64,000 nucleotides of DNA. Source: Terrimesophilobacter sp964651535. Its GTDB lineage: Bacteria; Actinomycetota; Actinomycetes; Actinomycetales; Microbacteriaceae. The notes beneath the pieces were generated by a model, which was not told where the DNA came from, did not search any database, and saw only the letters and a program-made list of their open reading frames with translations. Numbering within the stretch: position 1 is the first letter of the stretch; each line of letters starts with the position of its first letter. This document shows positions 8,004 through 16,891 of this stretch, piece after piece. The stretch is from assembly GCA_964651535.1 (NCBI GenBank), contig CAZYYE010000002.1, forward strand, positions 744,001 through 808,000. The letters are read 5' to 3'. A program made the position numbers and the translations under genes.

Positions 8004-8975
8004 CTACTCAGGTCTCGGACCGCGCGCCCAGTACGGAGGCACGGGTTTGTGAGCCGGGTCGAGGTTAAGCGCGTTGTCCTCGTAGAGAGCGATATAGTCG
8101 ATCGGCTCACTGCCTTCCGCGGTCACTAGGTGTCCGCGCAACAATTGATGAGGGATAAGGTGTGCGCTGTCATGGAGGGTCACTTGTGAGGGCTCAATCA
8201 CGTTTTCTACCTGTCCCATCAGCAGGCCAGCGACAATTGGCGTACCACCGAAATTGTAGAAGACTCCGCCAGCCCGCTCAGGACCGAGGATTCTCAATGC
8301 TGTCTCGAGCCGCTTCGACTTCGACGCTACGGCAGACGCGCTGTTCACCTCGCGCGTCCACGAAGGCTCAACCAACTCGAATTCCGGAATCCCCCATGGC
8401 TCGGCAGACACGAACACGTCACCAATCGCACCATGATAGCGTCCGGCATCGTAGTCGTATCTGCCTTGATTGACCCAACTAATTGTCCATCCACTGGCCA
8501 CTGTGATGGCACCCGCCAAGTGATGCGCTCGAAGCGAGCCATCGCGCCGCTTCCTTACCTGATCGATTAGGACGACCGAGCTGAAGTCTGACAGTGTCAC
8601 TTTAGCGTTGGTGGAACCGTCGAGAACATCAAGCCGGGTCAGCAGATCGCCTGCGTTCACTTCTTGAGTCGACACACCGGCCTCCTCCCCGACTTCGATA
8701 AGCTCGTGCCTACCAACGACGGCATCAAGTTGTGCGTGGAGCACCTTCAGCGTCACCTTCCGTGCCATGGCGTCAAGCCTGATCGGTCGATCGCCCGAGT
8801 GGCCTTCGCTGAAAACGAGAAGGCCACGGCCTTCATCCGCTGTCGCAGCGCCCGCCTCCTCAGCTTGCGCATGAACGACGGTCTTGACGGCTTCAAAGGA
8901 CGCCATCACCGCCGTGCGCCGGGCCTTGTCGCCAAGCAGGGATAGTGTCTGGCTGATCGGTTCGGGTTCGCTCAT
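8004..8975 (-). CDS. Inositol monophosphatase-like (IMPase/FBPase superfamily) phosphatase
   Basis: 323 aa from ATG 8975, with GGAGC 9 nt upstream. The metal-site residues of the IMPase superfamily are recognisable: GEE at 96-98, LDVLDGSTN at 115-123 (D116, D119) and HDSAH at 268-272 (D269, replacing the usual WDxA). It therefore probably hydrolyses a sugar or inositol phosphate using two or three Mg ions. The N-terminal 90 residues are longer than in housekeeping IMPases. First gene of the accessory operon; with PfkB-fold and beta-helix proteins it suggests sugar-phosphate or nucleotide-sugar processing. The exact substrate cannot be read from sequence. Confidence 0.65.
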   Translation of the reverse strand: MSEPEPISQTLSLLGDKARRTAVMASFEAVKTVVHAQAEEAGAATADEGRGLLVFSEGHSGDRPIRLDAMARKVTLKVLHAQLDAVVGRHELIEVGEEAGVSTQEVNAGDLLTRLDVLDGSTNAKVTLSDFSSVVLIDQVRKRRDGSLRAHHLAGAITVASGWTISWVNQGRYDYDAGRYHGAIGDVFVSAEPWGIPEFELVEPSWTREVNSASAVASKSKRLETALRILGPERAGGVFYNFGGTPIVAGLLMGQVENVIEPSQVTLHDSAHLIPHQLLRGHLVTAEGSEPIDYIALYEDNALNLDPAHKPVPPYWARGPRPE

Positions 8976-9266
8976 GCCAAAGCTCCAAAAGGTCGGTGCG
9001 TGTTTTGTAAAAGGTTACAGGGTGCGACGAAATAAACTCAGCTACGTAGCACACCCACTAGGTGTCGGAGATAAGAATTGAACACGCCGAGTGCAAGTGA
9101 GAATACATATTCGGGCCGCGTTCGAAAGGCAGCGCCGAACTAGGCATCTTGGAGGGGCAGACTCGCTCGACGATGGATGCGAGTCAAGCGTGCTCACGAC
9201 GGTTAAAGGGACTTCCCGCGAGGGGCCGGAGCTGTGCGTAGTTCACCGTCAGTATTTGACCGCGCC
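8976..9266. other. Divergent intergenic region at island right end
   Basis: About 290 bp with no supportable gene. It must contain the promoter of the leftward phosphatase operon and is AT-richer near 8995-9100 (for example TTTTGTAAAAGG). I see no integrase, no tRNA 3'-end repeat and no inverted terminal repeats that would define an element boundary here. Confidence 0.5.
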
Positions 9267-9272
9267 TAGCAT
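9267..9272 (+). promoter_or_regulatory. -10 box for leaderless cyclase-like gene
   Basis: TAGCAT lies 6 nt before the ATG at 9279, the spacing expected when transcription starts at the start codon. No Shine-Dalgarno sequence is present. The diverged gene fragment at 6032 keeps the same arrangement (TAACCT, 7 nt, GTG). Confidence 0.55.
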
Positions 9273-9278
9273 GTACCC

Positions 9279-10304
9279 ATGCGCACCCCTGCAGCCACGC
9301 TCCGCGGCATCCGGCACCCCGAGGCGTACCACGGCGACGGCGTGCGGAGCGGGTTCTTCGAAGGCTGGTACAACAAGCTCGTGTCGGCGGATCGCTCGCA
9401 GCGGTGGGCGGTCATCCCCGGCATTTTCCGCGGGCTTGCGACCGGTGACGACGGAACTCACGAAGACACCCCGCGCGACGAAGCCTTCGTGCAGGTGCTC
9501 GACGGGCTCACCGGGCGCTCCTGGTACCACCGGTTCCCGGTCGCGGAGTTCCGGGCATCCGACCGCCGCTTCGAAGTTCAGGTGGGCGGCAACCACTTCT
9601 CGGCCGAGGGCATCACGCTCGACCTGCCGCAACTGAAAGGCCGCATCGACTACGCGACACCGATGGTTCCGTGGCCGGTCACCGCGCGCGAGCCGGGCAT
9701 CATGGGCTGGTACGGGCTCGTACCGTTCATGGAGTGTTTCCACGGCATCGTCTCGTTCGGCCACGAGCTGCGCGGCACGATCGAGGTCGAAGGGGTCGCA
9801 ACATCCTTCGATAATGGCCGCGGCTACATCGAAAAGGACTGGGGCAAAGCGTTCCCCGCCGGCTACGTCTGGATGGCCAGCAACCACATCGACACCACCA
9901 CGGGCGACGGTGCCGATGCCTCGCTCATCGCGTCCGTCGCCATCATCCCCTGGCTGCGCGGGTCCTTCCGCGGATCCATCATCGGATTCCGGCACGGCGA
10001 CCGCCTGCACAAGTGGACCACCTACAACCGCTCCATCGAAACGACGCTGAGCATCGACGACAGCCACGTGCGGTGGTCGGTGAGCGGCCCGGACGGCGTG
10101 CTCGACCTCACCGCAGAACGCGTGCGCGGCGGCCTCCTGCACGCGCCCTTACGCACCGCCATGCACCAGCGCGTCGAAGAGACCCTGGATGCCCGCATCG
10201 AGTTCCGGCACACCGACCACGACGGCAACATCCTCATTGAGGGCGTCGGCGAGTGCGCGGGGCTCGAAGTATTCGGCGAGACCGACCGACTGCTCGCGCT
10301 CTGA
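9279..10304 (+). CDS. Tocopherol cyclase family protein
   Basis: 341 aa. The GFFEGWYNKLV segment near the N-terminus, the GLVPFMECFHGIVSF region mid-protein and the RGYIEKDWGKAFPAGYVWMASNHI motif are typical of the tocopherol_cyclase family (lipocalin-like fold). In bacteria without tocopherol the substrate is unknown. It appears to be the resident copy, with a GC-rich backbone composition, at the right edge of the island; a truncated diverged copy of its first 17 codons lies 3.2 kb upstream. Start chosen for the leaderless -10 box and the conserved N-terminus. Confidence 0.85.
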   Translation: MRTPAATLRGIRHPEAYHGDGVRSGFFEGWYNKLVSADRSQRWAVIPGIFRGLATGDDGTHEDTPRDEAFVQVLDGLTGRSWYHRFPVAEFRASDRRFEVQVGGNHFSAEGITLDLPQLKGRIDYATPMVPWPVTAREPGIMGWYGLVPFMECFHGIVSFGHELRGTIEVEGVATSFDNGRGYIEKDWGKAFPAGYVWMASNHIDTTTGDGADASLIASVAIIPWLRGSFRGSIIGFRHGDRLHKWTTYNRSIETTLSIDDSHVRWSVSGPDGVLDLTAERVRGGLLHAPLRTAMHQRVEETLDARIEFRHTDHDGNILIEGVGECAGLEVFGETDRLLAL

Positions 10305-11375
10305 TCACCAGGCAGACACTTCTATCCCCAGCCACTCGGCCAGTCCGTCGATTTCCGCCCGCACCATCTCGTCTTCCTCCGCATCGAACGGCAGAAACTC
10401 GTGCACGGCATTTACGGTGAGCTTGTCGCCGGCCACGGCGTCGAGCATCCCGACGAACCGGTCCCCCATGAGGATCGGGTACGCGAAGAAACCATACTTG
10501 CGCTGCGACTTCGGCTTGAACTGCTCCAGCACGTACTCGAACTCGAAAATCTCCTTCAAGCGCGGACGGTCAAAGAGCATTCCGTCATAAGGGTTCAGAA
10601 ACGCCACCCGGCCGCCGGGGTCATCGTTCAGCGCAGTCAGTGCCTCAGGGTCGACGCGGAACTTCCATGCGCTCCCCTCGACCACCGCCGGCTCCCCGAC
10701 CTCGCCAATGGGCGTCCACGGCGACTTCTGCTTCGCGATGCCGGCGGCCTGCAGACGGCGCTCCTGCAGCATCCGCTCCGCATCCTCGAGCGAGTATTCG
10801 GGCAAATTTTGCGGGTACACTCGCTCGGCCAGATCCCAGCGCCGATGCCGACCCGCACGCCCGGCAATCGCCACCTCGCCCTGCCGCATGAGGAAGTCGA
10901 GCATGTGCACCACCTGGCCGGTTCCGTACCAGCCGGACTCGGTTCCGCGAGTGACGGTTGCGGTGTCGGGGATGTCGGATGCGAGCAGCGGACCCTCCGC
11001 GCGCAGCCGGGCGATCACGTCCGCGCGAAAAGTGTCGTTCGCCTCGAGCCATTCGCGCCAGCTCGCCCGCTGCGGCCATCGCCGCATCCCCGGGAGCATG
11101 AACGGCAGCAGGCTGATCGGCCGAAACGCACCATCGAACTCGAACAGCAGCCGATCCATTTCGACGGCTTTCGAGAGTTGAATCGGGTCGTAGCCAGGCC
11201 CAATCCGCGACCACAGGATGCTGTGCTCAGCCGGCGCAATCGTCGCGGTCGGGTCGATCTTGATCGCGCCGAGCGTCTCGGCGACTTCCACGACATCGCC
11301 CGGACGATTGGCATCCAATAGTTGCGCCTGCACCGCGATGCGGCGGGCCTCGTCACGAGTGAGCTTGTGGATCAC
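10305..11375 (-). CDS. Winged-helix DNA glycosylase-like protein (YcaQ/AlkZ, HTH_42 family)
   Basis: 356 aa. The N-terminal RRIAVQAQLLD carries a Q-x-Q motif at residues 16-18, the catalytic QPhiQ signature of the AlkZ-type interstrand-crosslink glycosylases, and the rest shows the winged-helix repeats and conserved NPYDGMLFDRPRLKEIFEFEYVLE region of the family. It likely excises bulky alkylated or crosslinked bases. It is convergent with the cyclase-like gene with almost no gap. Annotated in many genomes only as a crosslink-repair or winged-helix protein. Confidence 0.82.
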   Translation of the reverse strand: MIHKLTRDEARRIAVQAQLLDANRPGDVVEVAETLGAIKIDPTATIAPAEHSILWSRIGPGYDPIQLSKAVEMDRLLFEFDGAFRPISLLPFMLPGMRRWPQRASWREWLEANDTFRADVIARLRAEGPLLASDIPDTATVTRGTESGWYGTGQVVHMLDFLMRQGEVAIAGRAGRHRRWDLAERVYPQNLPEYSLEDAERMLQERRLQAAGIAKQKSPWTPIGEVGEPAVVEGSAWKFRVDPEALTALNDDPGGRVAFLNPYDGMLFDRPRLKEIFEFEYVLEQFKPKSQRKYGFFAYPILMGDRFVGMLDAVAGDKLTVNAVHEFLPFDAEEDEMVRAEIDGLAEWLGIEVSAW

Positions 11376-11404
11376 GGAGTCAAAGTACCAGCGGTGGCAC
11401 CCGG

Positions 11405-11866
11405 TTAGGCCCGCGGGCTGAACACAACGACCGCTGTCTCCGTCGAGCGCAGCTTCGCGAAGCCATCGAGGCCGTCATCAAACTCCCGCCACCTCGCCCA
11501 CAGGCGCTCACGTTCAGCACCTTCCGCGGTAGCCGCTCTCACTGCCCGTTTACCGTCCGCCAGAACGACGGTCGCCTCCGGATTCGCGAGCAGGTTGAGC
11601 CACCAGGCCGGTTCGCCCTCACCCCAGCCATTCATGGCCATGGTGACGAGATTCGGCCCGTCTTCGTAGTAACCGAGGATGACGCTGCGCTTCTTGCCAG
11701 TGCGACGACCGACCGTGGTGACCCGCATCGCACCCCACTTGTCGGGCTTCGCCAGCCACAACCCGCGTCGACCACCCGTGACCTTGTAGATGCCGCGGTG
11801 CACCTTCCACGCGACGCGAACAAACCACCTCGGCGGGAGCTTCGGTGACTTTTCAGACTTGCCCAT
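11405..11866 (-). CDS. Deazaflavin (F420)-dependent nitroreductase family protein
   Basis: 153 aa from ATG 11866, which has GGAG 5 nt upstream (a GTG at 11872 is also in frame but badly spaced). The RVTTVGRRTGKKRSVILGYYEDGPNLVTMAMNGWGEGEPAWWLNLLANPEATV stretch, in pieces, is the split beta-barrel DDN family pattern, including the GRRTGK phosphate-binding loop. Expected role: F420H2-dependent reduction of quinones or other substrates near the membrane. A second member of the family is encoded at 57.4 kb. Confidence 0.85.
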   Translation of the reverse strand: MGKSEKSPKLPPRWFVRVAWKVHRGIYKVTGGRRGLWLAKPDKWGAMRVTTVGRRTGKKRSVILGYYEDGPNLVTMAMNGWGEGEPAWWLNLLANPEATVVLADGKRAVRAATAEGAERERLWARWREFDDGLDGFAKLRSTETAVVVFSPRA

Positions 11867-11968
11867 GCGCACTCCTTCGTCGGCTTCGTCGCCAGCGCAT
11901 TCGTACGTCGATTGCGAAAGTGATGCGGGTTGGTGCGCTCAGCGTGGGTAAGAGGTTACAACACGCGC

Positions 11969-12017
11969 AGTTTCGGCGGGACGGAGCGTCTGTTCGCGCT
12001 CTGATCCCGCCGAAACT
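11969..12017. terminator. Long perfect inverted repeat, probable terminator
   Basis: Perfect 13-bp arms AGTTTCGGCGGGA (11969-11981) and TCCCGCCGAAACT (12005-12017) flank a 23-nt loop that itself contains a GAGCG/CGCTC pair. It lies 6 bp after the stop of the leftward gene at 12024 and before the next leftward gene, so a transcription terminator is the simplest reading. There is no clear U-tract, so a palindromic repeat element is the alternative. Confidence 0.6.
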
Positions 12018-12023
12018 CCCTGC

Positions 12024-13349
12024 TTACTGCTGCTCGGGGAGCGCAATCACGCCCTCGACGAGGCTGACGACCGCATTCCACCAACCCTCTGGCATCTGCA
12101 TCGCGTAGCCGGGAACGAGCCAGGCGTTGCCGTCCGCGTCCCACAGGAGCAGCAACGTCGCCGTCGCATTGTCGACCGTGACGTCGACGACCTCCGGGGT
12201 GGGCTCGACATCGATGGGAGGCAGCGTCTCCTCGGGCGACGGAGTCGACGGGTCAGTGGACTCGACGGGTGGCTCGTCGGTGGGCTCGCCGGTGGGGACA
12301 CCGGGCTCTTCCACTGCGACGGGGCCATCGTCTTCCACAGCGCCCTTCGCGAACATCATCGCACCGCCCTGAAACTCCGGACCCGGCGCTCCGAACCAGC
12401 GGTAGTCGGCCATGCGCTGCACCGCATCCGTCGGCGAAACGGTGCCGAACGTTCCGCGCGCTTCCGGGTGCACAGAGTAGCCGTAGGCGTAAGCCAGGCC
12501 ACCCGTGTTCGTCCAGTACGCGTTCCAGCCGAGAGCCGTCCTGATGCCGTCGACGGTGAGGTACGCACTCGCGCTCGTCCCGTCCGCGCTGGAGGTGATC
12601 TCGATGTCTGCGGCGCTCACGTCGTAGCCTGTGGATGCGAACAGCGCCTTCGCGAGCGACCGCGCCTTCTCGCCCGTTGGGGCCTGGTTCGCCGGAGCCT
12701 CGGCAGGCAGAATGCAGTCGTAAGTCTCAGCGTCTGCCTCCGTCACCGACGGGTCGCACACGTAAACCGACGACACGGTCGGGTCATTGAACCACCAGTC
12801 ACCGGTGCCGTACGCGCTGAGCGTCAGGTTCACGCCCGAGCCGTCCTGCGGGCCAACCACCCACGTCGGATAGGTGGCGTCGGAAAACTCGGCCTTCGTC
12901 ACGTCCCCATCGACACCGAACACGCTCGCGAGTTCCGCGGCGCGCTCCCTGGGGTCTGCGGTGTCCCGCACGAGCTGATACACCGATCCGGAACCGCCGG
13001 CTGTGGACAGGGAGGGGCCCGCCGAGTAGCGGTACTCCACCCACATCATCATCTTCGCGTCACCCGTCATCGCGTCGCTCGCGCCGAGCGCCGCCGCCTG
13101 GTCCGAGGTTGCGGCAGTGAACAGCGGACCGCGCGACATGCCCGGTCCCAGCACGAGGGCGCCCACCGTGACGGCGGCGACGAGGAGGCCAGCGGATCCT
13201 GCGATGCGCAGAGTCCTGGCCGGGTTGGCGAGATGGGGGGTGGGGTGATCACCCGCGCCGCTCACGAGATCGGCGGAGAGGTGCGGGGCAGCGCCGCGAT
13301 CGAGGCTGCTGCGGAGTCGTTGACCGAGGTCGTCGTTGAGGTTGCTCAT
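12024..13349 (-). CDS. Membrane protein encoded next to ECF sigma factor (possible anti-sigma)
   Basis: 441 aa. A cytoplasmic N-terminus of about 45 residues (LGQRLRSSLDRGAAPHLSADLV) precedes a single transmembrane helix (about 48-68); then comes a large extracytoplasmic region with an acidic Pro/Thr linker (about 345-390) and a C-terminal domain. The gene follows the sigma factor gene by 49 bp on the same strand, the classic position for a cognate anti-sigma factor, but no zinc anti-sigma HxxxCxxC motif is visible. The extracellular part is not recognised. Function as regulator is inferred from context only. Confidence 0.7.
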   Translation of the reverse strand: MSNLNDDLGQRLRSSLDRGAAPHLSADLVSGAGDHPTPHLANPARTLRIAGSAGLLVAAVTVGALVLGPGMSRGPLFTAATSDQAAALGASDAMTGDAKMMMWVEYRYSAGPSLSTAGGSGSVYQLVRDTADPRERAAELASVFGVDGDVTKAEFSDATYPTWVVGPQDGSGVNLTLSAYGTGDWWFNDPTVSSVYVCDPSVTEADAETYDCILPAEAPANQAPTGEKARSLAKALFASTGYDVSAADIEITSSADGTSASAYLTVDGIRTALGWNAYWTNTGGLAYAYGYSVHPEARGTFGTVSPTDAVQRMADYRWFGAPGPEFQGGAMMFAKGAVEDDGPVAVEEPGVPTGEPTDEPPVESTDPSTPSPEETLPPIDVEPTPEVVDVTVDNATATLLLLWDADGNAWLVPGYAMQMPEGWWNAVVSLVEGVIALPEQQ

Positions 13350-13398
13350 ACCGGGGAAATGTCCCGAGCGCGGGATTCTTTCACCCTGGGCGAAAGAA

Positions 13399-13881
13399 TC
13401 ATCCTTCGGCGAGGAACTGGGCGAGTTTGGCGCGCGCCCGGTGTACCCGGATCGTGGCCGCGTTCACGCTCACGCCGAGGGCCACCGACAGTTCAGCCGG
13501 CGCGAGATCCTCCACAAGCGCAAGAGCGAGCACTTCGCGTTCGGATGCGCGCAACCGCTTCCACGCGGCAGCGAGCGCCGCGTCGGCCGTCACGATGTCT
13601 TCCGCGGACGGGGCCGAGTCGGCAGGTCTCAACAGAGCGAGGAGGGCCGCGCCCGATCCTTGCTTTCGGCGATGATTGGCGACGACGTTCGCCGCGATCC
13701 GGTACAGCCACGGCAACTCTTCGCCCTCGGCAACGGAATCCCGCTTGCCCCACGCGATAGCGAACACATCGGCCGCCAGATCCTCGACGTGCTGCCGATC
13801 CACGCGTCGAAAAAGGAATCCGCTCACGGCGGGCAGGTATTGAATATAGGCGCGCTCAAATGACGCGTCGGAAGACCCCAT
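13399..13881 (-). CDS. ECF-family RNA polymerase sigma factor
   Basis: 160 aa. Sigma region 2 spans about 8-75 (VEDLAADVFAIAWGKRD, ELPWLYRIAANVVANHRRK) and region 4 about 100-155 (RASEREVLALALVEDLAPAELSVALGVSVNAATIRVHRARAKL). No extra domains. It heads a two-gene unit with the large membrane protein downstream, its likely partner. No promoter recognition motif could be assigned. Confidence 0.92.
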   Translation of the reverse strand: MGSSDASFERAYIQYLPAVSGFLFRRVDRQHVEDLAADVFAIAWGKRDSVAEGEELPWLYRIAANVVANHRRKQGSGAALLALLRPADSAPSAEDIVTADAALAAAWKRLRASEREVLALALVEDLAPAELSVALGVSVNAATIRVHRARAKLAQFLAEG

Positions 13882-14020
13882 GAGGTCAGTGTGAGGTCCA
13901 TCCCCGCCACATCACAACCCAACGTTGTCGGCGAGTTGTTCGTCACGGTGTGGCATTGTGGTCACACGAAAACCGGTCACACGCGCTGGCCGCCGGTTCG
14001 CGAGAGAGGGCAGGCGAAAC

Positions 14021-14593
14021 ATGGCGAGCTTCGCCGACAAACCGATCCTCGACCTGAGTGTCGAGGAGTGGACCGCCTACCTCGAGGGTTCACCTTCCGA
14101 CGACGGCGTGCGGCTGAAGCTGCGCAAGAAACTGTCGAAAGCACCGGGCATGACGTGGTCCGAGGCGCTCGATGTCGCCCTCTGCTTCGGCTGGATCGAC
14201 GGCCAAAGCATGCGACTTGACGAGGATTACACGCTCCAGGCGTTCACGCCGCGGCGCAAGAACAGCCCGTGGTCGAAGATCAATCGCGAACATGTCGCCC
14301 GACTCAGCGAAGCCGGCCTCATGCGCCCTGGCGGCCTCGCCGAAGTAGAGCGAGCGAAATCCGATGGCCGCTGGGATGCGGCGTATCGCCTGAAGGATGC
14401 GGTGCCGCCTTCGGAACTTCAGGCTGCGTTGGATGCGAATCCGGACGCCGCAGCGTTCCTTGAAAGCCTCACCAAGGTGGAACGGTTCCGCATCTACTTT
14501 CGGCTGTCCAACATCAAGACCCCGTCAGTGCGCGCCGCGCGCATTCAGGATGTCGTGCAGAAAGGTGCCCGCGGCGAGCACCACTACTCGTAG
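14021..14593 (+). CDS. YdeI/OmpD-associated family protein
   Basis: 190 aa from ATG 14021, preceded by GAGAGGG; the frame is open further upstream but lacks conservation. Conserved features are WTAYLEGSPSDDGVRLKLRKK near the start, EALDVALCFGWIDGQ around 50-65, FTPRRKNSPWSKINREHVARL around 75-95 and a C-terminal KTPSVRAARI segment, matching the YdeI/OmpD-associated family. Enterobacterial YdeI is linked to polymyxin and bacteriocin protection; the role in actinomycetes is unknown. Monocistronic. Confidence 0.85.
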   Translation: MASFADKPILDLSVEEWTAYLEGSPSDDGVRLKLRKKLSKAPGMTWSEALDVALCFGWIDGQSMRLDEDYTLQAFTPRRKNSPWSKINREHVARLSEAGLMRPGGLAEVERAKSDGRWDAAYRLKDAVPPSELQAALDANPDAAAFLESLTKVERFRIYFRLSNIKTPSVRAARIQDVVQKGARGEHHYS

Positions 14594-14606
14594 TCGCTGG
14601 CTCCCG

Positions 14607-15539
14607 CTAGGGCGAAGGCGACGGGCTCGGCGACGGTACGGCCTCTTCCGAGAAGTTCGCCCCCAGCACCTTCGCGAGGAACGCGGTGAACTCCTTCGGA
14701 TCGAATGCGCCCGTCGTCTGGTCGAACGTGTACATATACAACTGACCGTTCACGAAAACCGTCGGCGTCCCGTGCTGCGGCGGCTGCGATGCCACGTTCG
14801 GGAACGGGTTGTTATTGAACCGTGCGGTCGCCGCGGCAACCCAGTTCTTGAACGTCTGGTCCCTGATGCAACTTGATACGTCCGTGAACTTGGACACGCC
14901 GGCTTCCTTCGCGAGGGCAATCAGGGTGTCATCGTCCAGGCCCGGAGTGTTCTCCTCAGGCTGGTGCTTGAACAGCAGCGCGCTGTAGTCGAAGAAGTTG
15001 TCGGGCGAAAGATCCGCAACGCACGCCGCCGAGTTCGCCGCCCTCGTCGAATACTTGGTCCCCATCGACGCGCGGTCGAGGATCGCTACCGGGTGGATCT
15101 CGACGGTCGCCGCGCCATCGCGAACCAGCTTCTTGATCTGCTCCGCGTTCGCCTCCTCGAAATTGCCGCAAATCGGACACAGATAGTCGGCGTAAATGCG
15201 GATGTCGAGAACGGACGAAGGCTGGTTCGACGGGAACGGAACGGGCTCAGCGCTCGGTTGCAACGCCGAGGTCTTCACGGCGTGGAAACCTTCGCCGATC
15301 TTGATGCCGTCGCTGAGCATATTGTGCGGACCGGGTGCTGGGGGCCGGATCGTGCTCGTGATGACGAGCGCGACCGCCCCGATAATGGCGAGAACGACGA
15401 CGATGAGGCTGCCCTGCAGGATCAACTTGTTCCTGCGGTCCTTCTTCTTCTGCTCCTCGCGCAACTGCCGAGCCTTTTCGCGTGCGGCATCGCGCCGCTC
15501 GTGCTTGCTCGACCGCGAACCTCCGGAATCGATACTCAC
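14607..15539 (-). CDS. DsbA-like thioredoxin-fold membrane protein
   Basis: 310 aa from GTG 15539 (GAGG 6 nt upstream; an in-frame GTG at 15551 is less well placed). A cytoplasmic Lys/Arg-rich coiled segment, one transmembrane helix (about 38-60), then a DsbA-like domain with the redox motif CPIC in YADYLCPICGNFE and the cis-Pro segment HGTPTVFVNG. The tail is an SPSPSPSP repeat. It probably oxidises or isomerises disulfides in exported proteins. A second, shorter member with CPHC lies at 28.8 kb. Confidence 0.87.
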   Translation of the reverse strand: MSIDSGGSRSSKHERRDAAREKARQLREEQKKKDRRNKLILQGSLIVVVLAIIGAVALVITSTIRPPAPGPHNMLSDGIKIGEGFHAVKTSALQPSAEPVPFPSNQPSSVLDIRIYADYLCPICGNFEEANAEQIKKLVRDGAATVEIHPVAILDRASMGTKYSTRAANSAACVADLSPDNFFDYSALLFKHQPEENTPGLDDDTLIALAKEAGVSKFTDVSSCIRDQTFKNWVAAATARFNNNPFPNVASQPPQHGTPTVFVNGQLYMYTFDQTTGAFDPKEFTAFLAKVLGANFSEEAVPSPSPSPSP

Positions 15540-15787
15540 AAAAAACCTCACTCAATCGTTCACGAGAGTTCGTGCCCTGACGGCCGATCTGAAAATGCTA
15601 GACGACCGAAACTGAGAACTCTCGGCGTGATCCCTGTACAGCCTAGCCACCGTATGGTACTCGCGACTCGCGTGAACCCCCGAACGAGTGCCATACTGGC
15701 GGAACGCGTCTGCCTTTCCGGACGGCGCGCCATCCATTCACTACGGATCGTCCGGCACGTACCTGCCGGTGAAGGAGCAGTTCAACC

Positions 15788-16887
<1,100 letters not shown>

Positions 16888-16891
<4 letters not shown>

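Noticed and set aside
8976..9278. Search for an attachment-site repeat of the tRNA-Thr 3' end at the island's right side
   Set aside because: No match to the T-arm or acceptor sequence of the tRNA was found by eye, so integrase-type insertion is not claimed.
13925..14020. Upstream extension of the YdeI-like gene
   Set aside because: The ATG at 14021 has a ribosome site and begins the conserved region.
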